From: Alnus glutinosa | Lineage: Eukaryota > Streptophyta > Magnoliopsida > Fagales > Betulaceae | Assembly: GCF_958979055.1 (NCBI RefSeq) | Contig: NC_084894.1 | Location: 1,059,001-1,123,000 of the forward strand | Direction of reading: 5' to 3' | DNA: 64,000 nucleotides | Part shown: one piece after another, positions 37,000-51,721 of the stretch | Numbering within the stretch: the stretch's first letter is position 1 | Layout: each line of letters starts with the position of its first letter | Translations under genes and position numbers: made by a program | Notes under the pieces: model-generated | Database searches by the model: none | Seen by the model: only the letters and a program-made list of their open reading frames with translations | What the model was told of the DNA's origin: nothing

Positions 37000-39890
37000 A
37001 CCCTCATCTTTTTTTATAAAATCTCAACACAATCCTCAATGAAAGGCAGAAAGAGGATATAAATATTTTGTGTTAAAATAATTGATAGAGAAACTAAAGT
37101 GCTAATTAATGTAATATTGGATAGCACCGTAGCATTGTAGCTTACCCAATGTTTAGGGTTGACATAGGGTATTTGCTGTATGTGACTTTTTGGAAATTTT
37201 TTAGAATATTTAGGACGGAGAAAAGACTTTAGGAAAGCTGTTGAGAGTGCTTTAATTATTTCCCTAAATTTTTGAGAATTTTCCAATCTAATGAACTTTC
37301 TAAGGGGATGTCTTTGTAACTCGCTTGCCAAACACATTCGCATTGATTCTATGCTATTAGACTGTCCGAATAACACATAAATTTTGGTAGATTACGTGTG
37401 TAGTCAGCCTACTTATTCCGAATGGCCCAACATGCGAGACCTACTTATTCTAGGCAAATAAGTTTTATAATTCTTCTTTTTTAAGTTATCTGAATTTTTA
37501 TATTATTCAAACAGCCTAAAAACATAATATCAGTCCAAACGTGCATGTTAAATATATTCTTTTTCATGTTAAAACTGCTTGAGTGGCGCCCTATAGTACT
37601 GGTTATAATTTACATCCCCTCCAACATGGATCCATGTGCATTTCTAATCAACTTCAGACTTTTCCAAGGGAAGCAATTTGCTTTTCATTTTCAACCATCT
37701 TTATAGCTTTTAATTCAACCCCCCAGTATTTTTCAACAACCCTAATTTTTAGCGTAGAAAAAAAAAATTCTGAATTTATCAGTAAGAATTTTCTACCTTT
37801 TCATTTAATTCTGGGTGGTGTGATATTTTTCTTAGTTGCATTAATAATAGCCGTTGGGTTTGGTGATGGATGAGGGTGTACGGTTATGTGGAGACAATTT
37901 TGAAAGTTGTCGAGTACTTTCTTTCTTTGTGAGAGTTTGGGTATGTTTGGCAAGCGAGTCTATAAAAATAAAATAGTGAAAAAAGAATTTTCAAATTGGT
38001 AAAAAGTGATAGATGTGATATAAAGTAAAAAGAATTTGTATAGAAATTATTTTGAGATTGGTTTATAAAAGATTTAATTCAAAAAAAATAAAACAATTTG
38101 TATAGAAAAATGAAAAAGTTTTGTATTATAGTGAATTTTTTTATTTGAATAGTAATAAAAAAACCATTGATATGATATAAAAAGTAAAAAAAGTCATAGT
38201 ATTTGATGTTGATTGTTTTAGAAAAATGCGAATAAAGTAAGGAAAAAGACACGCACTACTCTATTCTGGTATGTGCATTGTCAAACAATTAGATTTGTGA
38301 TCAGATGGCGAGTCATGCCTTAATTATTTTCTATGTAAAAGCTTCTTCGGCGGGCCTATAGATAGTTATTTATATCCACTTCATCATGCATGCATGGTGC
38401 TGACCACAATCTAATAAACTGTAGACTTTTTCAATCTAATTACTGAACTTTCCAAGGGGCTGGGTGCATGTGTTTGTAACTCACTTGCCAAACACCTTTG
38501 AAATGATTTTATGATATTAGATTGTCTGAATAACATATATAAATTTAAATAGCTTAAAAGATTGATGGGATTTACGTATATATAGAGCTTGCCTGTTCCA
38601 AATAATCTAATCAACATGTGAGATCTCTGTACTTATTTGGAACAAATGAGTCCTTTAATCCTTTTCTTTTCGGTTGGCCAAATTTCTATGTTATTCGGAC
38701 CGTCTAATCTTAGTCCAATCATGTTTTATTCTTTTTCATGCAAAAGTTGCCTGAGTGCCTATAGTGTGATTACAATTTATATCCCATCTAACATGGAATG
38801 TACGACGTTAAAGTCACAAAATTTATGCATTTATAATCAATTTTTTTTTTTATATGTTCACATACGAGGAAGAGGAGGATTTAAATTAGTGACCTCCACT
38901 TTATGAGGCGTAGTTTCCAACCGATTGAGCTATTTCTTATAAACACATTTATAATCAACTTTAGCCTCTTCCGACATGGAAGCTTATGTAGTTCGTTTAT
39001 GTAACGGAATTTATGAACTTCTATTCAACTTTAGACTTTTCCAATCCAAATTCCAACGTTTGGGGTGTGTTTATACTTTATACCTCACTTTCGCCAAACG
39101 TCTTGTAAAGGATTCTGAATAGCATAAAAAATTTGAATAATTTAAAAGATAGGATTACTGGCTTACGTATTCCAAACAGCTTTATATGCCGGACCTATTT
39201 GTCAAAACAAATTAGCGTGCGGGCAACCCTTTACTCTAGCTTAATCATCGGGTTGTTTCGAAGTAAAATATTTTTTTTTTTTTGTGTTTAGCTCATAAAA
39301 AAAATTATTAATGGTAAAAAACGATCGGTAATAAAATTTCAGCGATGTGGTTGGATTCGACGGCACTGGCCAAATTCTGGCACTGAAATCTAGCACAGTA
39401 GCCAAATTCAGGTCAGTATTGTCGGAGTATGACAGTTGCCAAAATCTAAAGATGGTGACTGAAATTTGGCCGGTGCCACAGGATTTTGGGGACCGGATTC
39501 CGAAATCTGGTGAGCTTCGGCTATAGATTCGGGTTACAAATAAACTCTAATAACCAGTGGTGGAGGATTTCCACAAACATACGTGCGAAAATGAGAAGTT
39601 TAAAATCAGAAAATGATTTACGGTTTTAAAAACAACAAATCATTTTATAAAAATTAAAGAGATTTTTTTCGGTCAAGTTAAAAATAATTTTTGCTGACCA
39701 TCATTTTCGGTTACACTAAATACTAAAAAATACTGAACAAAGCCTAAACAAGCGGAACGCCCTTAAATGTCTGAATTTTTGTGTTATTGGAGCCGCTACG
39801 TACGACAACAGGCGGCCAAACGTGTTATATACTTCTTCTTTCTTTCTTTTTTTCATCTTTTCTTATTTTTTTCATGTGGGTAAGTAACAT
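37000..39890 (+). repeat. Type A upstream block, copy 2
   Basis: Homologous to 9490-13300 and 51722-54460. It includes CACCGTAGCATTGTAGCTTA at about 37125, degenerate tandem units starting near 37270, 37610, 38390 and 38760, and a block of TTCTGGC / CAAATTC-like short repeats at 39340-39540. No gene; short open frames are chance. Confidence 0.7.
38841..38945 (-). mobile_element. tRNA-derived SINE, 105 bp, with 13-bp target duplication
   Basis: On the minus strand it begins with a tRNA-like head: TAGCTCAATCGGTTGGAAAC (A box) and GGTCACTAATTTAAATCCTC (B box, degenerate), then a short body and a poly(A) that appears as TTTTTTTTTTTT at 38841 on the + strand. The exact repeat CATTTATAATCAA flanks it at 38828-38840 and 38946-38958. 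The paralogous block at about 53500 has the uninterrupted site GCATTTATAATGAACTTTAG. Confidence 0.9.
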
Positions 39891-39901
39891 GCTTGTCACT
39901 T

Positions 39902-39909
39902 TATAAATA
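39902..39909 (+). promoter_or_regulatory. TATA box of second type A peroxidase
   Basis: TATAAATA in CACTTTATAAATAAAGGACC, 55 bp before the ATG at 39965, identical in context to 13374-13381. Confidence 0.7.
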
Positions 39910-39910
39910 A

Positions 39911-41757
<1,847 letters not shown>

Positions 41758-42645
41758 ATCAGAGATAAGGCTGATCGAGTACAAATAATTAAGCTAAATG
41801 CAAGCTAATATATGGTGTATACGTGTATATATACACCTTTTGCTGCACATGTACGTACGTGGTGCTTTTGTGCAACTAACTATATTGCATACATATATAT
41901 AAGCTTTTATCTGTGTTTTGAGTGTTTGATACAAAAATTCTGTATATGAATAAATGAGGGAGGCTTGAGTGATCGATGCTTTTCTCCCCTTTCAGATATT
42001 GAAAGATGGAGTACGGTATGGAATGTATTGAGACTCGGAATTTTTAGTGCTTTTATCCACCTTTTGTACTCTATTTTATTAGTGAATTTCTTTTATGCCA
42101 AACCATATATATAAATTTTTGTGTTCTCTACCCGTACTTGTTATATTTTTCTTCTTCTATTTCTCCACTTTTTCATCATTCAAAATCTTAATTTGTTACT
42201 ATATATAAATCAATATCATAGTGAAGTTTTGCTTCTATTAAAATTTCGGGATACAAATCCACAAGTTGGTTAGCGATATTTGATGGGAAGAATGATGTCA
42301 ATTTTTGTCATCTAAAGATGCGTGCTCTACCTTCATTAGCGGTGACAATTTATCTTCACCTGTCACGTTTGAATCATGTCAAAGCATGGGTATATATAAA
42401 ACTATCTACCCTTCAACTTTAACCGGTTAATTTCGTGTTGAGTTTGTGTTCAGTTTGCGGGTCGTGTCAAAAATTGTCAGAACTAAATGCCGCGTGTCAG
42501 GTTCGGGTCATCTCGATGCATGGATATACAAATAAGACTGTATAGGTCAATCATAACCCATCACATTTAACTAAATGAGCTAATTAAACCCTTCGACCCT
42601 AATCCATTAATTCTCTATCAAATTAACGGATAGTATCAAAACTTG
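41758..42645 (+). repeat. Type A 3' flank, copy 2
   Basis: Same flank as 15030-15881 and 56106-56954. Homology ends at CAAAACTTGCTAACCCTTTC, exactly where the GTPase fragment starts in the other copies; here unrelated sequence follows. Confidence 0.75.
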
Positions 42646-43299
42646 CTAACCCTTTCACAACAATGACTTGCTTTACTATAAAATCTAAATTCTTTTAATC
42701 AACCAATTCTTTTTTAATTTTTATATATATATTAACAAAAAAATAGTCTCCCCATTACATTTCGACCGTCTATATTGTTTACCTCGAGGTGTTACGTGGC
42801 TTGATATATAGCATATATAGTTTGTTGAACTATCATTATCAGCCTGTGCCTTATTTTTCGAACTATCAACTACCGAGTCTAGCTTTAGAAGCATAAAACG
42901 TACAATCTTAAGATTCACATGATGTATTACGAATATCATTTTCAAATTAATCTATTTACTATTTACCCCTGGTGTGACAAATAATTTTTTAGGATCCAAA
43001 AAAAAGCAGAAAAAATAAAATAAAAATAATCAAATCATAAAGGACATCAAAATTTATTAGTTCGGCTTAACAAACCTATATCTATAGGCGGAGGCGACCA
43101 AAATATCAAAAGATGCGATATAAATTATAGCAGAGAAAAAATCACCAAAATATCGCTCTCACGCAATAAAACTATTTTGTCAAAACAAAGAAAAGAAAAA
43201 GAAAATCATCCAAATCTCACTCTCACACAATAAACTTTTTTGTCGAAAAAGAGGAAAAAATGAAGCAGAGCATGCGGAAGCCTCTCTGATCCCTTTCTC
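42646..43299. other. Unrecognised AT-rich sequence
   Basis: Sequence between the broken array unit and the copia remnant. It includes two similar phrases (CACCAAAATATCGCTCTCAC and ATCCAAATCTCACTCTCACA) suggesting a local duplication. No gene seen. Confidence 0.3.
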
Positions 43300-46260
43300 A
43301 GCATATTCACAAAATTAAAGGTGGAATAGGGAGCAATATATGAGAGCAAATTTGGTTATAGTAAAAGACTTCAAATACTAAAAGGAGGAGTGACAATTGG
43401 TTATTCACTCCAAAACCAAAAGCAACAACAAATTGCCCACGGCCTACTACTTGATTATTTGAAACAAATTTCCAACTTGATTTGAATTTCATCAAATCCT
43501 TAATGTAATTCTCCACATCACGTCCCCTCCAATACCCCTAAAAGTAATCACAGACACAAACTACAAACATAATCAAGTTCAAGCAATGTTTGAAATTGAG
43601 AATTGGAACTAGCTGGTTCAGTCAACATATTTGTTGAATTTTTGGCCTTGCAATTTCTTCACTGTGATATCTCCATGTGTCGTAACCTCCTTAAGAAAAT
43701 GATATATAATATCAATGTGTTTAGTCCTCTCATGATACATATTTAATTTTTCGTTAAATATATTGTGTTTTGGCTATCATAAAGCATAACAGTCTCATCC
43801 TGGTGTAAACCCAGATTGCCAATTAGACCTTTCAACTAAATTGCTTCTTTCGCTGCCTCTACCATTGCCATATACTCTGCCTCCATGGTGGACAAAGCAA
43901 CTATTGACTGTAATCTCGCATTCCAACTAATGGCACAACCTTTAGAGAGTGAAAACATAACATGTTAGAGATCTTTTATCCAAATCTCCAGCATAATCTA
44001 AAACGACATACCCAATATTATTAGAATAGATACCACTGCCACTGTCATAATCCCAACCAACCAATGTAGTGCCCTATAAATACCGAAGCATCCATTTCAC
44101 TGTCTACAAATGAACCTTGTCGTGATTGGCCATATAACGACTAACAACATTGAGTGCATGTGAAATATCTAAACGAGTGTACACCATAACATACATGATT
44201 CTCCCAACTGTGCTAGAGTAAGGAACACGTGGCATGAATTGTTCTTCCTCCTCACTATGCGATGATAAACCTGCTGAATGTTTGAAATGAGCAGCAAGTG
44301 AAGTATTCACTAGTTTCGAATTACGCACACCAAAGAGTTCAAGTACTTTTTCTGTGACAATTATAACGTTCTTGCTTTCCTATCCCATTGAATCTCCATC
44401 CTAAGGTGTTTTCCAAAAAATTCAACCAATTAAGAATGAAGCAACCACACAACAATCACCAAAATAAGCAAAGTAATAAAACAATAACACATAATTTGGT
44501 GACAAAGTGGAAACCCTTTGAAGAATTCCTCAAAGGTAAAACCACTCCCATACTGTCAAATCCAGGAAATTCATCTACTATAGAATAATTCAAATAACAA
44601 GTAGTTCGCGCTTGCATAACTTTTGTAACATACACCTCACTTGTATCGAACAAACAACCTATTTGTTCCAACTGTAGGTCCAGAACCTTTGGCCAATTTG
44701 TATATTGAGTCTCCTCTTGCAATTCGGAACCCTGGTGGTTGAAGGTTAACAGTTTTGAGTGTGGTTTAAACAATCTCTAAGACAGATTTGGAAGGGAAAA
44801 CATACGATTACTCTGTTCTCTCTTAGCTCACATGAACGACGACTTCGACAACAATGAAAGTCATGCATAATGATGCTTAAATAGCTCAAACCAATAACTC
44901 AATGTTTTAATTGAATTAAAACACTTAAACAAGTGATTATGATGACAATGTTTGGACGCATAAGTAGACTCGTTCGAACTAGTCTAGGATTTGTTTCACG
45001 ACTTATAACTTGACGGCGTCCATACCTACACCTAACGACCCTTGAGAACGAGCTTCTTGGGAGTGAGCTATGGACTTCAATGAACCATGCATGCCAATAC
45101 CTCTAGCAGCCGAGCTAGTGAATGAGGCTCTTGGATCTCTTCCTTGATGTTGCTCGTCTAGACTTATTGTGAACGAGGTACTAACCGAACTTCTTGTGGG
45201 CTTCACTTAATTCTTCATAAGAACCCTCATTTTGGACCACCATTGACCGAGGTACCAAACGAGGTCCTCGGTTCTTCACAACTTTGAGATCAAGCTTACG
45301 TACATACAAAGTACCCTGACCAAATTTCACTTACATTAATTTTTTTGGACACCAAATTTGACAATCATAAAACCTAACAAAACTCATCACTCAATTGAGA
45401 TTTCAATATGTTAATCTCCAACATGCTTTTAGCAGCGATAATTATGTCATCCACATAGAGCAACAAATATACAAACGTGACAATTGTGTGTATTAACGTG
45501 ACAATTGCATGTAATACACACAATTGTCATAGATACTTATAGAGTAACCATGATCGACCATAATGGTATCAAAGCTTGTACCACTGCCTCGAAAATTGTT
45601 TCAAGCTATATAATTATCTCCTCAATCGACAAAACAAGATCTTCTTTACCTTCAACAATGAACTTCTCTGGTTGATGCATATAGATGGTTTCTTTGAGTT
45701 CACCATGTAAAAAAGCAGTTTTCACATCAAGTTGCTCAAGTTTCAAATAAAATAGAACAACCATGGCATGCAACACGTGAATAGAGTTATGTTTCATAAC
45801 ATGAGAGAAAACTTCATTAAAGTCTACACCCTCTCTTTAACTATAGCACTTGCACCAAGCAAACCTTGAACCTAGCATCCTCAATTCTTAAGATCCATTT
45901 GCACCCAACAGTCTTAGCACCCTTATGCAATTTCATAAATTATGAAGTCTGGTTCTTATGAAGAAACTCAATCTCCTCATTCATAGCGACAACCCATTGT
46001 GCATACTCACTACTTGTGACAACTTTTGAATAAGTAGAAGGCTCCTGAACCCCAGTTTCCTCTGCTACATTAAGTGCATACGCTACCAAATCTGCATAGC
46101 CATTTCTCTGAGATGGCCTAATTTGCCTTATTTGTCTACTAGTTGTAATACTTGATTCTTGTTCTTCTTGTGGATTATCATCATTAGAACTTGAACCATG
46201 GCCACCTATAACGGACTGATCTCGAGTGTCATCTCGCACCCTCTGTGAAGCTGAGAAAAC
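43300..46260 (-). mobile_element. Decayed Ty1-copia retrotransposon, pol region
   Basis: Minus-strand pieces in proper order, all frameshifted. First is the linker between integrase and reverse transcriptase (VQEPSTYSKVVTSSEYAQWV, near 46.0 kb), then reverse transcriptase QLDVKTAFLHGELKETIYMH (45.7 kb) and the catalytic LLLYVDDIIIAAKSM (45.43-45.48 kb). Next comes NSKLVNTSLAAHFKHSAGL with VPYSSTVGRIMYVMVYTRLD (44.1-44.3 kb), then RNase H-like remnants to about 43.6 kb. No LTRs, gag or integrase core are recognised. The RT is split by an insertion at 44405-45384. It is an old, immobile fragment within the block that replaced part of the peroxidase array. Confidence 0.85.
44405..45384. mobile_element. 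Insertion splitting the copia reverse transcriptase
   Basis: Copia homology stops after QLSDEF (minus, at about 45384) and resumes at LRMEIQWDRKA (about 44405), which are close together in intact elements. The intervening 980 bp have no recognised coding function. On the minus strand it starts TGTTAGGTTTTATGATTGTC, which could be an LTR start, but a matching end and target duplication were not found. Confidence 0.4.
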
Positions 46261-46801
46261 CCAGTAGAAAATCCAAACAATCGAGAAAAAAAAAAATTGA
46301 AAAACAAGGAATACACAAAAGAAGAGAAGCGTCAGCACTACGGTAAGGCTATAGGCAGCATAATCATTGTCTTCATACTTTAACCCCCCTCAATAATAAT
46401 TCTTGGTTCTGTAAGGCCATGATAAGAGACCCAGACAAGGGGGGAGTAGTAATAGATGAACAAATGTTCAAGCATTTCGGCCTTTGATCTGTATAATGGA
46501 TGTGATAAATTGTTCGTCATTGTGGAAGCTATAGTGTCACCTAATCATTACAGAGTTTGTCAATCCTCCATATGCCTAATTCCTCACATTGCATGAACAT
46601 GGTGAGTAGGCCTTTGTTATGCATGTCAGGTAAATTTGAAAGACCATCAAACATTAAAGTCATCACAAAGATGCCTTGTCTTCCTAGATTGCAAATTAAT
46701 GATAACTGATCTCAATTTAACAAGAAACACAGAATCTACCCATTTACAATGTAATAAATGAACTTATCTATTCAGCCTTTTAAAGTGGTTATTATAATAT
46801 C
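46261..46801. other. Sequence beyond the SINA-like gene stop, no gene seen
   Basis: About 540 bp lie between the copia remnant and the stop codon of the SINA-like gene. It may include the 3' UTR of that gene. No repeat or coding signal recognised. Confidence 0.35.
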
Positions 46802-48760
46802 TCATTGCTCTTTCCATATACGACCAGAAACTTTCAGCTTCAACTCCTGCCTATTGCTGCCAGAAAAGAAGAGTGCTAGATTTCTCTGAATAATTAATCC
46901 ATCTTGACTATCCCTTACCTTTTTATGGCTATCCCTGATACTCCTTGGTATACCTTGCCATGTAAGTTTCCTGCCATTTCCGCCAACTTCCAGATTGTAA
47001 CTAAATTGCTTGGCCTCATCTTCATCACCCATGAATCGCAGGAAGGCCATGTAAACGGGTGCCATTTCAAGATGGAATGCCTCAAAGTGCAAGCAGAACT
47101 GACGGCCAAAGCAGTTGAAGACCTGAACCAGATGAAAGAATTGCAAGGTGGTTTCAAATATTTGGTGCAAATCAAATAAAACTGAATGCAAAAGAAAAAA
47201 GTTGCATTAGACTACCATTAGGATATAAAGGATAAGAGTGCTAAATATGGCTCCCTTTTTCCAGCTTTTCTTTAAGCATAAGCCTATTTCTACCCATTCT
47301 TTCTGAGAGCCAAATAAAAGGCAGAAAAGAACACTGTTGACATAATAAGATATGTATATTCTTCTTTTTTATTTTATTTTCTATATAAGTAATCAAAATA
47401 TCATTAAAATCGTAAGGCGCTACCAGGTACGCTGGAAGTATACAAGATAAAATGTATAGCTAGAAGGAGAAAAAAGAATAAGAACATCTTGATAACTAAT
47501 TACTGAAGAGAGAACAACTCTAACAGTTAACATCCATATAGCATTTCCAACTTCTTGAGGATTGGATTTCACATATCTGTGGCTGAAAGTACATCCATCT
47601 TGCATATCAACCTTGTGATCCTTCTTGAGATGCATGACAAGGAGTGGGACATCACCAGTGACAGAACAATCAGCTCCAGCATAAGGGCAGTTGTAGTGAC
47701 GATATTTACAGTGTTTCTCATGTTTGAGCTTGCTGTAATATGGGAATATATCGTGACAACCCAATACTTGGTGCCTGCATGGGCGCTCTAGTGACTCTGC
47801 TACTTTCTCTAAAGCCAAGCACCTTATATTTCCAAGCTCATGGCGGCATGTGGGGCAACAGTTGTGCACTCTAGCCTTGCAGTTTGAACATAGAGTGTGG
47901 CCATTTGGACACTAAGGCATAAAATAGTGTAAGTTACTATTAGTAACATTCTCTTTTTTTCTTCTTCATAAAACAGTTCAATAGAAATATCTGCAAGTAA
48001 TGCAGTGTGCAATAAACAGCTAAAGATGCTTAAAATAATCAAGCAGTTTATGACTCTGTTTAATTGCAAAATAAGACAGAAAAAGGGGTCAATGATGAAG
48101 CCATGAAGGATGGTGTGTTCAAAAAGACCATGTCTAAAATAGTGGTCAATATGAGATTTACAAAGAGTTTAGGCCTTTTGGGAAAAGGCAATAATCTAGA
48201 GGGACAATATTTTTTTTTTGGGGGGGGGTGTTAATTTTTGATGGTTTACTTCAGAAAAATATATACTATTGGGGAAATTTTAAATTTTGGGGGTTCTGTA
48301 GCCCCCAAGCTATAAGTTAGTTTCTCCCCTACTCGAGATAACAAATTTGGCAATTAGCCAACTGGAATTACATCATGTCACCCTGCTCATATAGATTTCA
48401 CCCACCCCCTCCATGACTAAATACTTAATATCATTCTTGGATTTTTCTGAACTGATTGAAGATAACTCTTTTTGACTTTGTATCACAATTTCTTGTTGTT
48501 CTGACAGTGAATGCTTCATAAATTACAATCAAAACATTTTGTATGAGAGCAAGTAAAATTGCAACCACTGAATTCTGTTTATAAGCAATAATGTCCATGA
48601 CTATAAATTGAGGATTTCCAATTAGACAAAGGAAGCACTAAGGTGTGTAAAGAAAATGTAATTCTCCAGAATTATGCAGGTTGTAAGTTCAGAATCTAGA
48701 GCATATCTGGTATATTGGAGGGTACATTAGATTCATGCAAACAGGGCACTCAAGTAGCTC
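46802..48760 (-). pseudogene. SINA/SINAT-type RING E3 ubiquitin ligase, 5'-truncated
   Basis: SINA proteins are RING E3 ligases with a C-terminal TRAF-like substrate-binding domain. Three minus-strand exons remain. The first, 48707-about 48758, encodes ELLECPVCMNLMYPPIYQ, the first half of the RING finger. The second, 47525-47911, encodes the RING second half (CPNGHTLCSNCKARVHN, CCPTCRHELGNIRCLALEKV) and SIAH-type zinc fingers (YYSKLKHEKHCKYRHYNCPY). The third, 46802-47122, encodes the TRAF-like end (VFNCFGRQFCLHFEAFHLEM to SGRIWKEQ stop). Exons 2 and 3 are open and in phase. Exon 1 lacks its start: it runs directly into peroxidase exon 4 sequence at about 48760. Its donor is AT instead of GT. 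The gene is therefore a truncated copy. Confidence 0.88.
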
Positions 48761-48920
48761 TAACCAGACTGCTTTCTTTGCTGACTTTGTGGTATCAATG
48801 ATCAAAATGGGGAATATCAGCGTGTTAATGGGGACGTAAGGAGAAATTAGACTCAACTGCGCTGCAGTTAACGCAAACACTACTTCTGGATCAGATGGTC
48901 TCTTGCATAGCTCTATTTAA
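48761..48920 (+). pseudogene. Type A peroxidase, 3' end of exon 4
   Basis: It starts at CTAACCAGACTGCTTTCTTT and encodes [20 protein letters not shown] and [20 protein letters not shown], ending in the same TAA as intact copies. A TAA replaces the Gln codon in GTQGEIR. Everything upstream is gone, joined instead to the SINA-like gene. The 3' flank (48921-49774) is complete. Confidence 0.88.
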
Positions 48921-49774
48921 ATGACAGATAAGAGATAAGGCTGATCGAGTACAAAGAAGCTAAATGCAAGCGAATATATGGTGTGTATATCTACACCTTT
49001 TGCTTCACATGTGGTGCTTTTGTGCAACTAACTATACGTATGTGCAAGCTTTTATCTGTGTTTTGAGTGTTTGATGCAAAAAATTCTGTATGAATAAATG
49101 AGGGAGGCTTGAGTGATCGATGCTTTTCTCCTCTTTCATATATCGAAAGATCGAGTACGGTATGGACTATGGAGTGTATTGAGACAGGGAATTTTTAGTG
49201 CTTTTATCCACCTTTTGTACTATATTTTATTAGTGAATTTCTTTTATGCCAAACCATATATATAACTTTTTGTGTTCTCTACGTGTACTTGTTATATTTT
49301 TCTTCTTCTATTTCTCCATACTTTTTTTATCATTCAAAATCTTAATTTGTTATTATAAACTAGTAAAATTTTGGGATACAAATCCACAACTTGGTCAGCG
49401 AGATTTGATGTGGAGAATGATCTCAATTTTTGTCATCTAAAGATGCGTGCTCTACTTTCATTAGCGGTGACATTTTATCTTCGCGTGTCGTGTTTGAATC
49501 ATGTCGAAGCATGGGTATATATAAAATTATATTCCCTTTAATCTTAACCTAATAATTTTGTGTTTGATTTGTGTTCAGTTCGCAGGTCGTGTCAAAAATT
49601 GCTAAACCTAAATGCAGCGTGTCGAGTTCGGGCCACTTCGACGCATATATGGGTATAAAATTAAGACTGTATAAGTCAATCATAACCCATCACATTTAAC
49701 TAAATGAGTTAAACTTTTCAATCTTAGCCCACTAATTATGTATTAGATTCACGGATAATGTCAAAACTTGCTAA

Positions 49775-50494
49775 CCCTTCCATGCCTTCAGATTCTCCTC
49801 AATCGTCGCCAACAACAGCTTCGCCACCTTCCGAGGGAACAAGCCGTCGAAATTGGCACTGTCCATGACCATCAAAACCACCGACCGGGTCCCGCTAGTC
49901 AGTGCCAACCTCCGGCCGATCGTGTGGTCGAAATTGAAGTCCGACAAGAGGTTCTCCACCATTGGATCCCTCACCTTCCCGTAGTGCCTCAGCAAATGGC
50001 ACTGCGCGCACACCACTGGCTTCTCGGAACTGAGCGTTTCGGTCTCGGTCTCGGTCTCGGTCTTAGTCTTAGTCTCAGGGGTCGATTAAAAGGCCCTTCT
50101 TGAGCGAGCTAGGAAACTCGAACTCGTGAGTGACCGACACGAGATGGTCACGTGAGTGATAACTCGGGCTCTTCTCGGAGGGCTTGAGGAAGAAACCGGG
50201 GTGTTTAGGGTCCAAGCCCTACATGTGGACCCCACAGCTGGCGCACACGATGTGGGTAGTGGCCACGTCGTAATTTCCATTGCAGGTGAGGGACAAAGAT
50301 GGGATCGAAGAAAAATAACATAAGGAATTGAGTGGCGGGGGTTTGATAGTGCTTTGAGGTTGGAGGTTTAGGGTTTGTGAGAGTGAAGAAGAAGAACAAG
50401 GGTTCGTAAGGGATTGGGCTAAGATTGAGAGTGAAAGGAAGAGAGGGTGTTTCAGCTTTTTGGGTGAAGAAAGGTTTTGAGCAATGGTGAGCAT
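49775..50494 (-). pseudogene. BPG2/YqeH-like GTPase, N-terminal fragment, copy 2
   Basis: Same fragment as 15882-16590, starting at ATG 50494 (MLTIAQNLSSPKKLKHPLF). A TAG replaces the Gln codon after CGVHM (HMQGSDP in copy 1), and an extra G near 50089 shifts the frame in the TETETE tract. Downstream the second Cys pair (VCAQCHLLRHYGKVRDP) and DFNFDHTIGRRL remain open to WKG and a stop. It lacks the GTPase core. Confidence 0.75.
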
Positions 50495-50984
50495 TTCTAC
50501 TCTAACAATTGTTTAAAGCTCTTTCTTCTTCTTCTTCTTCTAGGATGACAAGGGGTTTAAGGGTTTAAGTGCCTGCTGACTGAAGCCGCGTCGTTTCAGA
50601 TGTAAACCAAATGACGGCATTTTTGTGTGATGAAGGCCAATTAAGAGGGAAATTGCCCAAAACCTTAACCCAGTTGCTTTCCCAATATAAGCCCAGCCCA
50701 TTCAATTCAACACCACAACCTCGGAGGATTAGAGGATCATAATATCATAACATTACGTTACCCAAAAACAATAATAATAAAAATAAAAATAATGTAAAAT
50801 CAATCTTAATGTTTGTACCGATTTGTAATAAGTTTTTAAGGATTTAAAAAGTAACTTAAAATTTCATATGGTAAGCAGAAATAACAAATAAATTCTTATG
50901 TTAACTTCTTATTTAAAATCTTTGCAGAAACCATTAGTATGTCACATTATCCCCAATCCGCATTTGGCATGTTTCCTTTTATAA

Positions 50985-51277
50985 AAAATCAAAAAAATAA
51001 AATAAAAAGCACCGAAAATAAGAATAATAGGCTTCCAAATAGTTGGAATCACATGAATTACTTTGCCAATTATTCTTAGACAAGTTTACATGCGAATATA
51101 CATATAATTAAACACATTTATTTTTATATCCAGACAATGTGGAACGTCACAAGTATATATCCTCTTTGGGTTTAAACCATTTATTAATGTCCCCCCCGCA
51201 CAAGAAATGGACAGAATTCTAGATGCTTGAAAGTTGAAATGAAATTTGCCAAAATCTTATTGAATTACGCAACTCAA
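50985..51277 (+). repeat. Type B promoter module, truncated copy
   Basis: Matches 17070-17345 up to GAATTACGCAACTCAA. At 51273-51277 (CTCAA) it switches to intron 3 of a type A peroxidase (TAAAGAA...GACAAAAATGGCATATT). The CTCAA is present in both parents, a microhomology junction. Confidence 0.75.

Positions 51278-51721
<444 letters not shown>

Noticed and set aside
38860..38945. A functional tRNA gene
   Set aside because: Only A and B box-like segments are present, the cloverleaf is incomplete, and poly(A) and a target duplication show a SINE.
46904..47179. 91-residue + strand open frame
   Set aside because: It is antisense to exon 3 of the SINA-like gene, whose TRAF-like end is clearly encoded on the minus strand.
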